DNA of 34,537 nucleotides, from positions 125,765 to 160,301 of the forward strand of contig SMOI01000047.1 of the NCBI GenBank assembly GCA_008000375.1. Reading direction: 5' to 3'. Below, one piece after another: positions 8,885 through 18,669 of the stretch (the stretch's first letter is position 1; every line of letters begins with the position of its first letter). The notes under the pieces are model-generated. The model was not told where the DNA came from. It worked only from the letters and a program-made list of their open reading frames with translations, and searched no databases. The translations under genes and the position numbers were made by a program. This DNA is from Poteriospumella lacustris (taxonomy: Eukaryota; Sar; Chrysophyceae; Chromulinales; Dinobryaceae).

Positions 8885-11800
8885 CTACACCGCGAGCGAG
8901 GCGGCCGCCGCTGAGGGCGACGCGGTCGAGGCCAGCGACACGTTCGACTGGCGCATCGTGACCATCTCCGACAGACGCAGCGCGCGACTGTCGCGGGCGG
9001 CGTCCGACCAGTGCGCGTCGTCGTCATCGTCCATGGCGGCGCTGGAGGACGTCGTCGCTCGCGCCCCGCCGCCGCCGCCGGCGTCCTCCTGCGCCGTCTG
9101 CAGCAGCTCGCTCCAGAGGTGGTCGACGGTGCTGCGGCGGCGATGCGCACGCGGCGGCCGCGGCCGCGGACCGCGGCTGCTGTGACTCGCGCGGGTCACC
9201 GCCGCTGCCGCCGCCGCTGCGTCGTGGTGGCTCTCGGACAGCGGCTGCCGCTGGTGGTGCGACGACCGCCACCGCAGCGGCTGTTGCTGCAGCTGCCACT
9301 GGCGCCGCCGCGCCTGCTCCTCGTGGAACAGGCGACGCGTAGTGAGGCGCAGCCGACGTCGCTCGCGGCGAATTTCTTCGGCGACGTCGTCGGCTGACCA
9401 ACCGCCGCCGCCGCCGCCGCTCCAGTCGCCCGCCGCGCCACCGTCCGCCGCCTTCGTCGCTTCGCCGCCGCCACCGCCGCCACAACGCCACCGCGTCCGC
9501 CAGCGCCGCCAGAGCGACACGAGCAGCAGCAGCGTCGGCCAGAGCACCGTCAGCGCCGTCAGCGTCACGACCAGCCGCCAGCGCGCGCCGTGAGACAGCG
9601 TCGCGTGGGCGGTCGCGCTGCCGTCGTCGGCGCCGTCGGCGACGAGGGCGTCGCCCATCGTGTCGAAGAGCAGGTAGCCGTAGATGCTCGACACCACCGT
9701 CAGCAGCATCCACACGAGCACCGGGTTCGTCAGGTAGCGCAGCACCTCCGCGTTCTCGCGCAGCAGAAACAGGCGGTAGCGTGCGCAGGCCGCGAACTGC
9801 CGCCGCAGCCGACGCTCGGCGGCTCCGTCCGCGCCGCCGTCGGTGAGACGCGTCGCCGCTTCGACGTCGCCGTCGCCGTCGGCGTCGGTGTCGCCCGCCC
9901 GCTGGCTGTGGGTGTAGAGCACGTGGCCGACGAGCACCTCCTCGAAGAACATCATCATCGCCGCGCCGACGCAGACGACGACGGCCATCGGCGGGAAGAG
10001 GACGCCGAAGATGAGCAGCAGCGCCAGGTACGACTGCAGCCGGATGATCAGCTGCCGCTTGTCGAACAGCGACTCCTCCTCCGCCTCCACGCGGGCCTCC
10101 TCCGCCTCCTCCGCCGCCGCCTCCGCCGCGTCGCTGTCGTCGTCATCGTCGTCGTCCTCATCGGCGGCGGCGTCGACACCGTCGCCTGCGTCAGCAGTAG
10201 CAGCAGCAGCGGCGGCGGCGGCACCGCTTCGGTCGCGGTGGTGATCGTCCGTCGTCACCGGCCCCGCGTCGCGGTGCAGCGGACTGTCCACGGCGACCGT
10301 CGCAGCGGTGGCAGCAGCAGCGGCGGCAGCAGCGGCGGCGGTGGCGGTGGCATCGTCATGGCGCCGCCCGAGCCGCCAGAGACGGTACAGCGCCTTGGCG
10401 AGCGGCACGAGCACCGTGACGAGGACGACGAAGTAGACGTAGACGGAGGCGTAGTTGATGACGAGGAAGGACGAGCACTGGTAGGTGTACAGGAAGGGCG
10501 CCGTGTACGTGACGCTGTCGTACACCGCCGTGCGGCCCAGACACACGACCACGCGGCCGAACTCGACGACGTCGTTGCAGGCCGCCAGTTGGAAGCCGCC
10601 CGCGACGGTGGCGGGCGGCTGCAGGACGTTGTAGAAGCAGTTGGCGTTGGCGACGGCCGTGGCGACGGCGGGCATCAGCAGCAGGTTGGCGATGATGATC
10701 GCCAGCTGCACGATGAGGTCGTAGAAGCGGCCGTACTGCGGGTCGTCGCGGCGGCGCTGCGTCGTCGACACGAGGCGCTCGCGGGCCACGCTGCGGTGGC
10801 GCGCGGCCGGCAGCAGCGACGCCGCAGACGCCGCGTCCGCGGCACCGTCGGTGGCGTCGGTGGCGGCGCGGCCGCGGCCGAGGACGTAGGCGAAGAAGGC
10901 GGTTTTGCCCACGGCGAAGCCGCGGATCACGACGAGCTCGTTCCACGCGACTTTGAAGGCGGCCAGGCCGGCCTCCGACAGGAAGAGCACCCACGACCGC
11001 GCGTTGGGCACGGCGAGGACGTAGAGCACGTTGACGCTGAGGAGGATGGCCATGTCGACGAGGGCGAAGAGCGCGTAGAACGACAGCTGCGGCCACGACA
11101 GCTGGTACTCGTACATCGACCGCAGAATGACGCGTTTGTAGTAGTCGACGCGCCACCAGACGGCCGACAGCAGCGCGACGAAGACGAAGAAGAGGCCGTA
11201 GCCCGGCGCCAGGCCCGACAGCAGCATCGGCGACAGGCCCCAGACGTACGAGTGGCTGTACGTGTCGTACGCCACCGACAGCGACGCGTATACGGGCAGC
11301 AGCACGACCACCGCCACCAGCGTCAGGCCGCCGTACAGCCGCTGCATCATCCCGAACGACGACAACAGGTAAATGCGCTCCGACCAGGCCGCCGCCGCCG
11401 CCGTCGCCGCCGTCGACGTCGACGCGGACGTCGTCGTCGTCGTCCTCGTGGCCGTCGTCGACCGCGTCGCGGCGGCGGAGGCGACAGTGGTCCGCGGCGG
11501 TCGCGTGTGAACGGCCGCGGACAGCGCCGAGACCGACGACGATTCGCTGTTGTCGCTGCGGCTGAACGATGACGCGTCCTCGCGCGCCGACGAGTCGCGG
11601 TCGGGGGCGGCAGCGGCAGTGCCGGCGACGGTGGAGGGCGCCAGCGGCGCGATGAACGAGCGCAGCACCTGCGAGCCGACGCGCTGGAACAGCGACGCCT
11701 CGCGGCCGGCGCCAGTCGCCAGCGACGGCGATGTCGACGCCAACGTGAAACGGTCGACGGCGGTGAGGCGGTGCGGCGGCAGCACCGAGGCCAGCACCGG

Positions 11801-14800
11801 GCCGTGGTGGCCGCTGTACGCGTCGTCCGTCGACAGCAGCGACGCCAGCGACCGCGACGACGGCCGCAGCGTCGTCGCCGCGTCGCTCGAAGCTGTCGCC
11901 GTCGGTTTCACGTTCGTCGCGTCGTCGCCGTCGCCGTCGCTTTCGTCGTCGTCGCCGTCGCCGCGACCGTCGCCTGCGACCCGCGCGCGGTGCATCGCCT
12001 CGTCCTCCTCGAGCAGCAGCTGCAGCGGCACGTACAGCGTCTGGCGCCATCGCATCAGCAGCCGCACGACGCGCCGCAGTCGCGACCACGCGGCCGCCAC
12101 CGTCGCGGCGACGGTCGCCGTCGCCTTCGTCCGCGGGCGCCACACGATGCGCCACAGGCAGCGGTCGAGCAGCGCGAGCAGCACGAGCAGCGCGGGCCAC
12201 AGACACACCCAGAGGATCAGCGCGCGGTTCGTCTGGTCGGAGCCGCACGAGTACGACGCGGCCTTCGGGTCGTGCGCGGGCAGGTCGCGCCGCAGCGAGT
12301 CGCAGCTGAACAGGTTCCCCTCGAGGATCGACACGTTCAGCGCGAGGCGCAGCGACGCCGGCACGTCGCCGGACAGGCGATTGCGCAGCGCGAGGAAGCT
12401 GCCGTTGGCCCAGAGCGGCGGGATGGCGGCGGACAGCGTCCCGCTGAACTTGTTGTACGACACGTCGAGGTTCTGAAACGCCTGGCGCTGGAGCGCGAGG
12501 GGCAGCGGGCCGGACAGCTGGTTGTTCGCGACGGACACGTTGCGCAGCGACGGCGACACGGCCACGTCCGGCGGGAGCGAGCCGGTCAGCGCGTTGCCCG
12601 AGAGGTGCAGCAGCTGCAGCCGCGGCATGGCGAAGAGACAGGGCGGCACGCCGTGCGTCAGCCGCTTCGTCAGGACGAAGGCCGCCGACAGCCGCGGCCG
12701 CGACGTCGAGTGCACCGCCGACGGCGACGCACTCGACTTCCACAGCGACGACGACGCGAAGATGGCGCGTTGGCAGCGCGTGGCCGTCGAGGCGCCGTCG
12801 AGGACGAGGTCCTCCAGCTGCGTCGCGAGGCACAGCTCGGCGGGCAGCGAGCCCGAGAAGCAGTTCGTCGCGGCGGCGAAGGACACGAGCGACGTCGAGT
12901 TGAACGCGGCGGGCGGCAGCGACCCGGCGAAGTAGTTGTCGGAGATGTCGATGTACTTGAGGCGGCGCTGCGCCGCGGGGTCGCAGAGCGCCTCGATGCC
13001 GCCCGAGAAGAAGTTCGACTGCAGAAACAGCGTCTCCATGAAGCGCAGCGTCGCCAGCGACGCCGGCACCGTCCCCGACAAGAAGTTCGACCCCACGCGC
13101 AGCAGCTGCAGGAACGAGCAGTTGCCGATGGCGGCGGGGAGGGTGCCCGTGAGGACGTTGCCGTCCATCCACAGCTCGACGAGCGCCGTCGCGGTCACCG
13201 AGCGCTGCGGCAGCGTGCCGTGGACGAAGTTCTCGTTCATGTAGAAGTACGACAGGTGGCGCGCCTGCAGCGTCCAGGCGGGCAGCGTCGTGGACAACAG
13301 GTTCTTCGACAGATCGACGTACACGAGCTTGGTCACCTGCTTCGCGGTGAGGCGCAGGCTGCCGGTGAGGTAATTGAAGCCGAAGGACAGCGACAACAGG
13401 TCGCGCCAGTCGGCGTTGTACGGCAGCGGCCCGGTGAAGGCGTTGCTGAACATGACGACGTCGATGAGCTTCGGCATCGCGGCGAGGATCGCGTACAAGT
13501 CGCCGGACAGCTGGTTCTCGCTGGCGTAGAACCAGCCGAGGTTCGTCAGCTGCGTGAACGACGCGGGGATCGTGCCGGTCAAGAGGTTGGCGTTGAGCAG
13601 CAGGTACCGCAGCAGCCGCAGGTCGCCCAGATCGGCGGGGATGGCGCCGTGGAAGTGGTTGCCGCAGAGATACAGCCGCGTCATGTTGGACAGGCGCCCG
13701 ATGGCCGCCGGGACGGTGCCCGTCATTTCGTTGTACGCGACGTTCAGCACGCGCAACGAGGCCAGGCGACTGACGTTGGACGACAAGCTGCCGTTGAAGA
13801 AGTTGTAGTCCAGCGATAAGATCGACAGCGACGTCAGCGTGAAGAGCTCGGCGGGGAGCGACGAGACGAGGTAGTTGTTGCCCACGTAGAAGTTGCGCAG
13901 CGCCGTCAGCTGGCCGATGGCCGCGGGCAGCGTGCCGTGGAAGAGGTTGTTCTGCAGCGACAGGAAGGACAGCCGCGGCATGTGGCGGTAGTAGCAGTCG
14001 GGAATGGTCCCCGTGAAGCGGTTGTCGTCGAAGATGAGGTTGACGACGCTCGAGTCGACGGAGAACGACGGCGCCGACGAGCGGAGGAGGTTGCGGGCGA
14101 CATTGAGCGTCACGAGGCCATCGAGCGTGAGGAAATAAGACGGCAACGACCCAGTGAGGAGATTGAAGCCGACGTTGAGCGTGCGCAAGGTGCGAGGCCG
14201 TCCGATGGGCGGCAACGTGCCGTTGATGAGGTTGTACGCGACGTTGAAGTCCTCCAGCGCGGTCATGTTGGCCAGGGCGGGCGGCAGGCTGCCGGAGATG
14301 TGGTTGCCTTGCCAGTGGAGGTGTTTCAAGCGTGTCAGCTGCGTTAGTTGTGCAAAGACTGTGCCACTGAGCACGTTGTGGTCCAGCTTCAACGTCTCGA
14401 GCGTCGCGAGCTGACAGACCTCGACGGGTATCGAGCCATCGAGGCGGTTGCGGCCCAGGTCCAGCTCGACGATGGAGGTGAGATTGGCCACGTTTGGAGA
14501 GAGCTGACCGGCGAGGTTGGTGTCGGAGATGCGCAAGGTCTTGAGATGAGACAGCGTCCAAAGATACGACGGCAGCGCACCCGCCAGCGACGTTTTCGAC
14601 AAATCGATCGACTCAATCGTCGACGGGAAGATCGGCGCGACGGGGAAGTAGCCGCCTAATTCCACGTTGTGACTGAGATTCAGAGACTTCAGGGCGGTGA
14701 AATCGCGCAGGGAATCAGCGAGAAAGCCGTTCAAGTTGTAGTCCGGCAGGGCGATGCTCTCTACTTGACATGCACCGGCAGCACAAACACACTGCAGCCC

Positions 14801-15043
14801 TTGCCACGATGGGGAGCATGGGTTGCTGACTGGCTCTCCATTGGATTGCTGAAAGTTCCAAACGGGGCCGTATTTCGTCGTGTTCAGCCATAGCCAGTCG
14901 GCTCCTTGCGTCGCATTGTAAAACGTGAACAATGCGTCGTACTCGGATCTGGAAACAGTCAGATCCCAGGCCGATGCTTCGATACCCAACACAATGGGAA
15001 TAAGCCACACTGCGAAAATCCACGAAATAAACAACTGCCACAT
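8885..15043 (-). CDS. LRR receptor-like protein with about ten membrane spans
   Basis: Single open frame of 2052 aa from ATG 15043. Residues 1-21 form a signal peptide (hydrophobic FISWIFAVWLIPIVLG). A capping region (about 25-95) with the Cys/Trp pattern NPCSPSWQGLQC resembles plant LRRNT_2. About 30 leucine-rich repeats of the plant-type LxxLxLxxNxLxGxIP form run from about 115 to 910, broken at 750-802 by a non-LRR island. The first membrane span is at about 941-962, then a Ser/Thr/Ala/Asp-rich loop. More spans follow near 1240, 1276, 1320, 1352, 1442, 1525, 1671, 1773 and 1824, separated by poly-Ala, poly-Asp and Arg-rich loops. There is no kinase or other known enzyme domain in the tail. 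It is likely a surface receptor or adhesion protein; the ligand is unknown. The G+C content is very high, so long open frames also appear in other frames. No intron is needed. Confidence 0.92.
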   Translation of the reverse strand: MWQLFISWIFAVWLIPIVLGIEASAWDLTVSRSEYDALFTFYNATQGADWLWLNTTKYGPVWNFQQSNGEPVSNPCSPSWQGLQCVCAAGACQVESIALPDYNLNGFLADSLRDFTALKSLNLSHNVELGGYFPVAPIFPSTIESIDLSKTSLAGALPSYLWTLSHLKTLRISDTNLAGQLSPNVANLTSIVELDLGRNRLDGSIPVEVCQLATLETLKLDHNVLSGTVFAQLTQLTRLKHLHWQGNHISGSLPPALANMTALEDFNVAYNLINGTLPPIGRPRTLRTLNVGFNLLTGSLPSYFLTLDGLVTLNVARNLLRSSAPSFSVDSSVVNLIFDDNRFTGTIPDCYYRHMPRLSFLSLQNNLFHGTLPAAIGQLTALRNFYVGNNYLVSSLPAELFTLTSLSILSLDYNFFNGSLSSNVSRLASLRVLNVAYNEMTGTVPAAIGRLSNMTRLYLCGNHFHGAIPADLGDLRLLRYLLLNANLLTGTIPASFTQLTNLGWFYASENQLSGDLYAILAAMPKLIDVVMFSNAFTGPLPYNADWRDLLSLSFGFNYLTGSLRLTAKQVTKLVYVDLSKNLLSTTLPAWTLQARHLSYFYMNENFVHGTLPQRSVTATALVELWMDGNVLTGTLPAAIGNCSFLQLLRVGSNFLSGTVPASLATLRFMETLFLQSNFFSGGIEALCDPAAQRRLKYIDISDNYFAGSLPPAAFNSTSLVSFAAATNCFSGSLPAELCLATQLEDLVLDGASTATRCQRAIFASSSLWKSSASPSAVHSTSRPRLSAAFVLTKRLTHGVPPCLFAMPRLQLLHLSGNALTGSLPPDVAVSPSLRNVSVANNQLSGPLPLALQRQAFQNLDVSYNKFSGTLSAAIPPLWANGSFLALRNRLSGDVPASLRLALNVSILEGNLFSCDSLRRDLPAHDPKAASYSCGSDQTNRALILWVCLWPALLVLLALLDRCLWRIVWRPRTKATATVAATVAAAWSRLRRVVRLLMRWRQTLYVPLQLLLEEDEAMHRARVAGDGRGDGDDDESDGDGDDATNVKPTATASSDAATTLRPSSRSLASLLSTDDAYSGHHGPVLASVLPPHRLTAVDRFTLASTSPSLATGAGREASLFQRVGSQVLRSFIAPLAPSTVAGTAAAAPDRDSSAREDASSFSRSDNSESSSVSALSAAVHTRPPRTTVASAAATRSTTATRTTTTTSASTSTAATAAAAAWSERIYLLSSFGMMQRLYGGLTLVAVVVLLPVYASLSVAYDTYSHSYVWGLSPMLLSGLAPGYGLFFVFVALLSAVWWRVDYYKRVILRSMYEYQLSWPQLSFYALFALVDMAILLSVNVLYVLAVPNARSWVLFLSEAGLAAFKVAWNELVVIRGFAVGKTAFFAYVLGRGRAATDATDGAADAASAASLLPAARHRSVARERLVSTTQRRRDDPQYGRFYDLIVQLAIIIANLLLMPAVATAVANANCFYNVLQPPATVAGGFQLAACNDVVEFGRVVVCLGRTAVYDSVTYTAPFLYTYQCSSFLVINYASVYVYFVVLVTVLVPLAKALYRLWRLGRRHDDATATAAAAAAAAAATAATVAVDSPLHRDAGPVTTDDHHRDRSGAAAAAAAATADAGDGVDAAADEDDDDDDDSDAAEAAAEEAEEARVEAEEESLFDKRQLIIRLQSYLALLLIFGVLFPPMAVVVCVGAAMMMFFEEVLVGHVLYTHSQRAGDTDADGDGDVEAATRLTDGGADGAAERRLRRQFAACARYRLFLLRENAEVLRYLTNPVLVWMLLTVVSSIYGYLLFDTMGDALVADGADDGSATAHATLSHGARWRLVVTLTALTVLWPTLLLLVSLWRRWRTRWRCGGGGGGEATKAADGGAAGDWSGGGGGGWSADDVAEEIRRERRRLRLTTRRLFHEEQARRRQWQLQQQPLRWRSSHHQRQPLSESHHDAAAAAAAVTRASHSSRGPRPRPPRAHRRRSTVDHLWSELLQTAQEDAGGGGGARATTSSSAAMDDDDDAHWSDAARDSRALRLSEMVTMRQSNVSLASTASPSAAAASLAV

Positions 15044-15633
15044 CAAGATATCGGGCGAAATTCAGTGACTCATGATCGTCGTCAGTGCGGAACCAACAAT
15101 AACTGTTCTATGGATTTTCGATCGAAGCACACAGCTTTAGCTTTGACAAATGGAGAGATAATTCTCCTCCAGAACTTCTTTGATTCTATTTCCTATCGCA
15201 ATGTTTGACAACTGATGACTGAATCACTTCGACCTTCGAAGCTCCAACCGACGAGCAGCATCTGCACCTGACGATGACGACGACAGACAGACAGCCCAGA
15301 GTTTGGGAGAGACCGTGTGTAGTCGACCCAGACCGCTGCACTGCGTTGCCCACTGCTGGCCTGCCGCCCGCTGGGTGACTCGGGTTGCACTGACAACGTC
15401 AGCAGGGAATCCTCTGGAATGGGAACCCTTTAGATGGTCCACGCCACTTGAAGTCCACCCGTAGAACACAATCAAAATCACTCTTCCTTAATTATTAGTT
15501 GTATTGCGTGCTTGGTGCGCACTGAACCGCAACAAAAATTATTTGGCGCCTTGTAAGTTTCGGTGTCACCCTCTGCCTGCATCCGTTGTCGTCCGCCGCC
15601 ACCGCTAAAGTAATCACACGCCCTCTATCAACA
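15044..15633. promoter_or_regulatory. Divergent intergenic region, LRR gene and dehydrogenase-lipocalin gene
   Basis: About 590 bp between two genes transcribed away from each other, so both promoters must lie here. A TTTGGCGC octamer (E2F-like) is at 15542-15549, about 90 bp before the dehydrogenase start. The region is less G+C-rich than the LRR gene. No other gene is seen. Confidence 0.5.
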
Positions 15634-17421
15634 ATGTCTGGATCATTTGGACAATTCGCTGCTACAACACAGTTTTATTTGTATGGCCGGTCCCGCTGTA
15701 CGCAAACCGGATGGGAGAAGGCGCGCAAGGCGTACCCCAAGCCAGATATCCTCGAGGACCCTAATTTGCTGCTCACCGACAAAGTGTACATGATCACCGG
15801 CGCAAACGCCGGCATTGGGCGTGAAATCACGCAGTTCGTGGCCTCCAAAGGAGCCACCGTGTTCATGGTCTGTCGCAACAAGGATCGCGCAGAAGCCGCC
15901 CGCCGAGAAATCGTCGATGTCGCACACAACAACCGCGTACACATTCTCCTTGGAGATTGTGGGTTGGAGGCGGACATTCGCCGCATGTGGGATGAGTTTA
16001 TCGACATTTCTCGCGCGACGTACAAGGACCGTCGCCCGCGACTGGACGGCTTGGTGTGCAACGCCGGCGCCTTGTTGAACCACAAAACGTTCTCCGCCGA
16101 AGGTGTAGAGGTCACCTTTGCGACGCATCTTCTGTTTGGAACCTATTTGCTGACCAATTTAGCCCTGGAGACGTTGACGGCGACGCCGCAGTCACGTGTG
16201 ATCGTGGTCTCCAGTGGCGGCATGTACAACACGAAGTTCCCTGCGTGGGACGTCGCCACCTCCACCGGGCCCGGCAATTACGATGGACAATTCGCCTATG
16301 CGTTTGCGAAACGTGCACAAGTGCTCTTATGTGAGCGCTGGGCGGCGATGCACAGTGGCGTGAAGTTCGTGTCGTGCCACCCCGGCTGGACGCAGACGGA
16401 GGCCGTCGATGCCGCCTACGGCGAATCGAAGAAGTATTTGGAGCCCCTGCGCAACACCTGGCAAGGAGCGGAGGGAATCATTTGGTTGACGGTTGCACCT
16501 GTGGATCGGGTAGAGAACGGCGGCTTCTATCTGGACCGCAGTCCGCAGGTGAAGCACATCGCCGGGCCGTTCTTCTCGGAGGGGTCGTTCACGAAGAACA
16601 GCCGCGAAGAAGTCGATCGCATGATGGAGCAACTGGAGATCTGGTCGCGCAGCGAGACGCGTCCCAGTCTCGAAGAGGCGCAATCGGAAGCCTTGCGTGT
16701 CTATCCGTTGAAGGCGATGACGCGAGCGATCGACCTGTCGAAGTTCATGGGCAGGTGGTACGTGCTGGGCCACATTCCGACGTACGCCGAGGTCGGCACT
16801 GGCAACGGCATCGAGAACTACGAGTGGGACGAGGTCAACCACCGCGTGCGCATTAAGTTCCAGTACCTGCCGAAGGGCGCCACGACGTTGTCGGAGATGC
16901 ACATGCGCGGAACGATCAACAACGCGCCCATCAACACCCACTGGGCCATCGACCCGAAGTTCTTCGGCGTGCGAATTCCGCTGGCGATGGACTATCTCCT
17001 TCTGGACGTCGCGGAGGATGACTCCTGGTGCTTGGTCGGTGTCCCCGACCGATCGTATCTGTGGATCATGACGCGGGCAAAGCCCACGGCGACCGATGAG
17101 TACAACAGTGCGATGGCGACCTACGGTCTGTCTACCGCGCTGCTCGCAACTCCTCGCCGTCGAGACAACGCCTCCTCCTCCTCCTCCTCCTTAGCGGCCG
17201 CTGCTGAGTCCTCTGAGACGACGGATGTCGTCGCAGACGCTACACCGGCACCACCGCTGCTGAGCGTCGCCATCGAGGGCAGCGCCCAAGAGCGGCAAGT
17301 GATGCTGACGGCGTTGCGGAAGGCCCAGGAGCTCGGCTTCGACCCCGCGAAGGTCATGCGCGTGCCGTGGACGGACCTTTCCTCGTCGTCGCCCGCTGCA
17401 CATGCCTCCGAATCGAAGTGA
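15634..17421 (+). CDS. Short-chain dehydrogenase (DHRS12-like) fused to a lipocalin
   Basis: Intronless 595-aa protein from ATG 15634; the frame is open further upstream but has no earlier ATG. Residues about 10-340 are a short-chain dehydrogenase/reductase resembling human DHRS12: an N-terminal FYLYGRSRCTQTGWEKA stretch, nucleotide-binding TGANAGIG (55-62), CNAG (142-145), catalytic Ser in VVSSGGMY (191-198), YxxxK as YAFAK (222-226), and HPGWTQT after it. Residues about 367-507 are a lipocalin of the bacterial Blc/plant TIL type: DLSKFMGRWYVLGHIPT with the GxW signature, then DYLLLDVAEDDSWCLVGVPDRSYLWIMTR in separate strands. A Ser/Ala-rich linker and a helical C-terminal piece (MLTALRKAQELGFDPAKV), again Blc-like, complete it. 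The enzyme probably uses NAD(P)H on a lipophilic carbonyl or alcohol carried by the lipocalin; that coupling is inferred. No signal peptide is seen. Confidence 0.93.
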   Translation: MSGSFGQFAATTQFYLYGRSRCTQTGWEKARKAYPKPDILEDPNLLLTDKVYMITGANAGIGREITQFVASKGATVFMVCRNKDRAEAARREIVDVAHNNRVHILLGDCGLEADIRRMWDEFIDISRATYKDRRPRLDGLVCNAGALLNHKTFSAEGVEVTFATHLLFGTYLLTNLALETLTATPQSRVIVVSSGGMYNTKFPAWDVATSTGPGNYDGQFAYAFAKRAQVLLCERWAAMHSGVKFVSCHPGWTQTEAVDAAYGESKKYLEPLRNTWQGAEGIIWLTVAPVDRVENGGFYLDRSPQVKHIAGPFFSEGSFTKNSREEVDRMMEQLEIWSRSETRPSLEEAQSEALRVYPLKAMTRAIDLSKFMGRWYVLGHIPTYAEVGTGNGIENYEWDEVNHRVRIKFQYLPKGATTLSEMHMRGTINNAPINTHWAIDPKFFGVRIPLAMDYLLLDVAEDDSWCLVGVPDRSYLWIMTRAKPTATDEYNSAMATYGLSTALLATPRRRDNASSSSSSLAAAAESSETTDVVADATPAPPLLSVAIEGSAQERQVMLTALRKAQELGFDPAKVMRVPWTDLSSSSPAAHASESK

Positions 17422-18096
17422 TCGCCCGTCGCTCCGCTGTAAATGTCTCGTCGCCCCTTCCTACATTGCTGTTCTGTACGTTACCGCGCTCCGCCCCGAC
17501 CCTATGCGGCCGCTTTTGATCTACTTCCCCTCCCCTCGCACAGATACGTGTCTTCTGTTGTAATATACGCTATCTATCTCCTTGTTCTAACTCCAACCGA
17601 GCACTACGCGACCGCGACCGTCCACTGCCCGGTACCCTGCCCGACACAGGAGAAGAGGGTGAAGGAAGGGTTTATTAGAGTACAAATTTTACACAACGAG
17701 AGAGCCGCGTTGGCGACGATAAGCCGCCGCGACCTCTCGCAAAATACCGAGTATATGTCACAGGATGAACAAAGAAGGTTGGCGGTCAGAGTGGCCCCGC
17801 GCGGCAGGACACCCTCCCCGCCCAATGTACAGAAGGGAGACGCAAAGCTTGTAGACGAATGACATGGTGGGGGATGTGAAGATGTAACTGTTGTAATCCT
17901 GGCAACTGATAGGAGAGAATCCAATGCAGAACAAGAACGACGAGAGAAATGGAGCCCTCCGACGATACGACTGGGTACGTCCTTCACTGAATAACCAGGT
18001 CATACGATACCCAAGACGGATAGACGCGGGAGGATGAGTGAAAGAGAGGGGGAAATGCCACCGCAAGCTGCACCGAAATGGTCAGAGGCCGTTCGC
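17422..18096. other. Convergent intergenic region
   Basis: About 675 bp between the stops of the dehydrogenase-lipocalin gene (+) and the CHCHD2-like gene (-). It holds the two 3' ends. The short open frames on both strands show no protein signature. Confidence 0.5.
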
Positions 18097-18669
18097 TTAG
18101 AAGGAACGAGCCTGGCACTGCTGCAGGGCGTTGAAGTAGAAGTCGCAGTTGCCGGAGTTGGAGGGGTTCTCCTGCAGGCAGCGCATGAACTCGGCGTGAT
18201 CCGTCTCGCATCCCTTGGGAGCAGAAGGAACAGGGGCAGGGGCTTGCACGGCAGGGGCAGCAGGAGCCGCAGGAGCAGGCGCAGGGGCGGACGATCCACC
18301 ACCCATGACGCTGTTCACGACATTGCGCGCGATGGCAGAGCCAGTTCCGAAGGCGAAACCCTCAGCCATCGTTCTGCCGAGACCGCCAAGAAGGCCGCCA
18401 CTTTGTTGAGGAGGGGCCATCTGCATAGGAGCCGGGGCAGGCGCAGGGGCAGGGGCGTGGTGCTGAGGAGCAGCGGCAGGAGGAGGAGCCATTCTGGCAG
18501 CAGGGGCAGGAGCCGGAGCATGCGCAGGAGCCGGTGCAGGTGCATGTCTGGCAGGGGCAGGCTTGGACTAAAAAACAATACAAAAAGCAACATCAGCATA
18601 CCTTCCTCCTCATCGACAAGTGCATTTCACCATCCAACTTACCGAAGAACGAGAACTTCCACGGGCCAT
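18097..18669 (-). CDS. CHCHD2: CHCHD2/CHCHD10/Mix17-type twin CX9C protein
   Basis: Two exons, 18669-18643 (MARGSSRSS) and 18567-18097, around a 75-nt intron (18642-18568, GTAAGT...TTTTTTAG), giving 165 aa. The C-terminal CHCH domain has Cys at about 129, 139, 150 and 160 in the exact twin CX9C spacing used for disulfide-trapped import into the mitochondrial intermembrane space by Mia40. The centre is a Gly/Ala helix (GGLLGGLGRTMAEGFAFGTG) matching the conserved hydrophobic segment of CHCHD2/10. The N-terminal region is Pro/Ala repeats after a short basic start like MPRGSRSR of human CHCHD2. Family members support respiratory-chain function and cristae organisation. The divergent neighbour starts about 500 bp away. 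The Pro/Ala region is longer and more regular than in animals. Confidence 0.92.

Noticed and set aside
9590-13819. Long open frames on the plus strand (9590-11572 and 11771-13819), opposite the LRR gene
   Set aside because: They are Arg/Gln/His-rich with no domain signature, and arise because a very G+C-rich gene has few stops in its antisense frames. The minus-strand frame carries the signal peptide, LRRs and membrane spans.
10356-14561. A 1401-codon open frame on the minus strand, overlapping the LRR gene in another phase
   Set aside because: Arg/Ala/His-rich without motifs; a by-product of composition. The LRR phase explains the same DNA.
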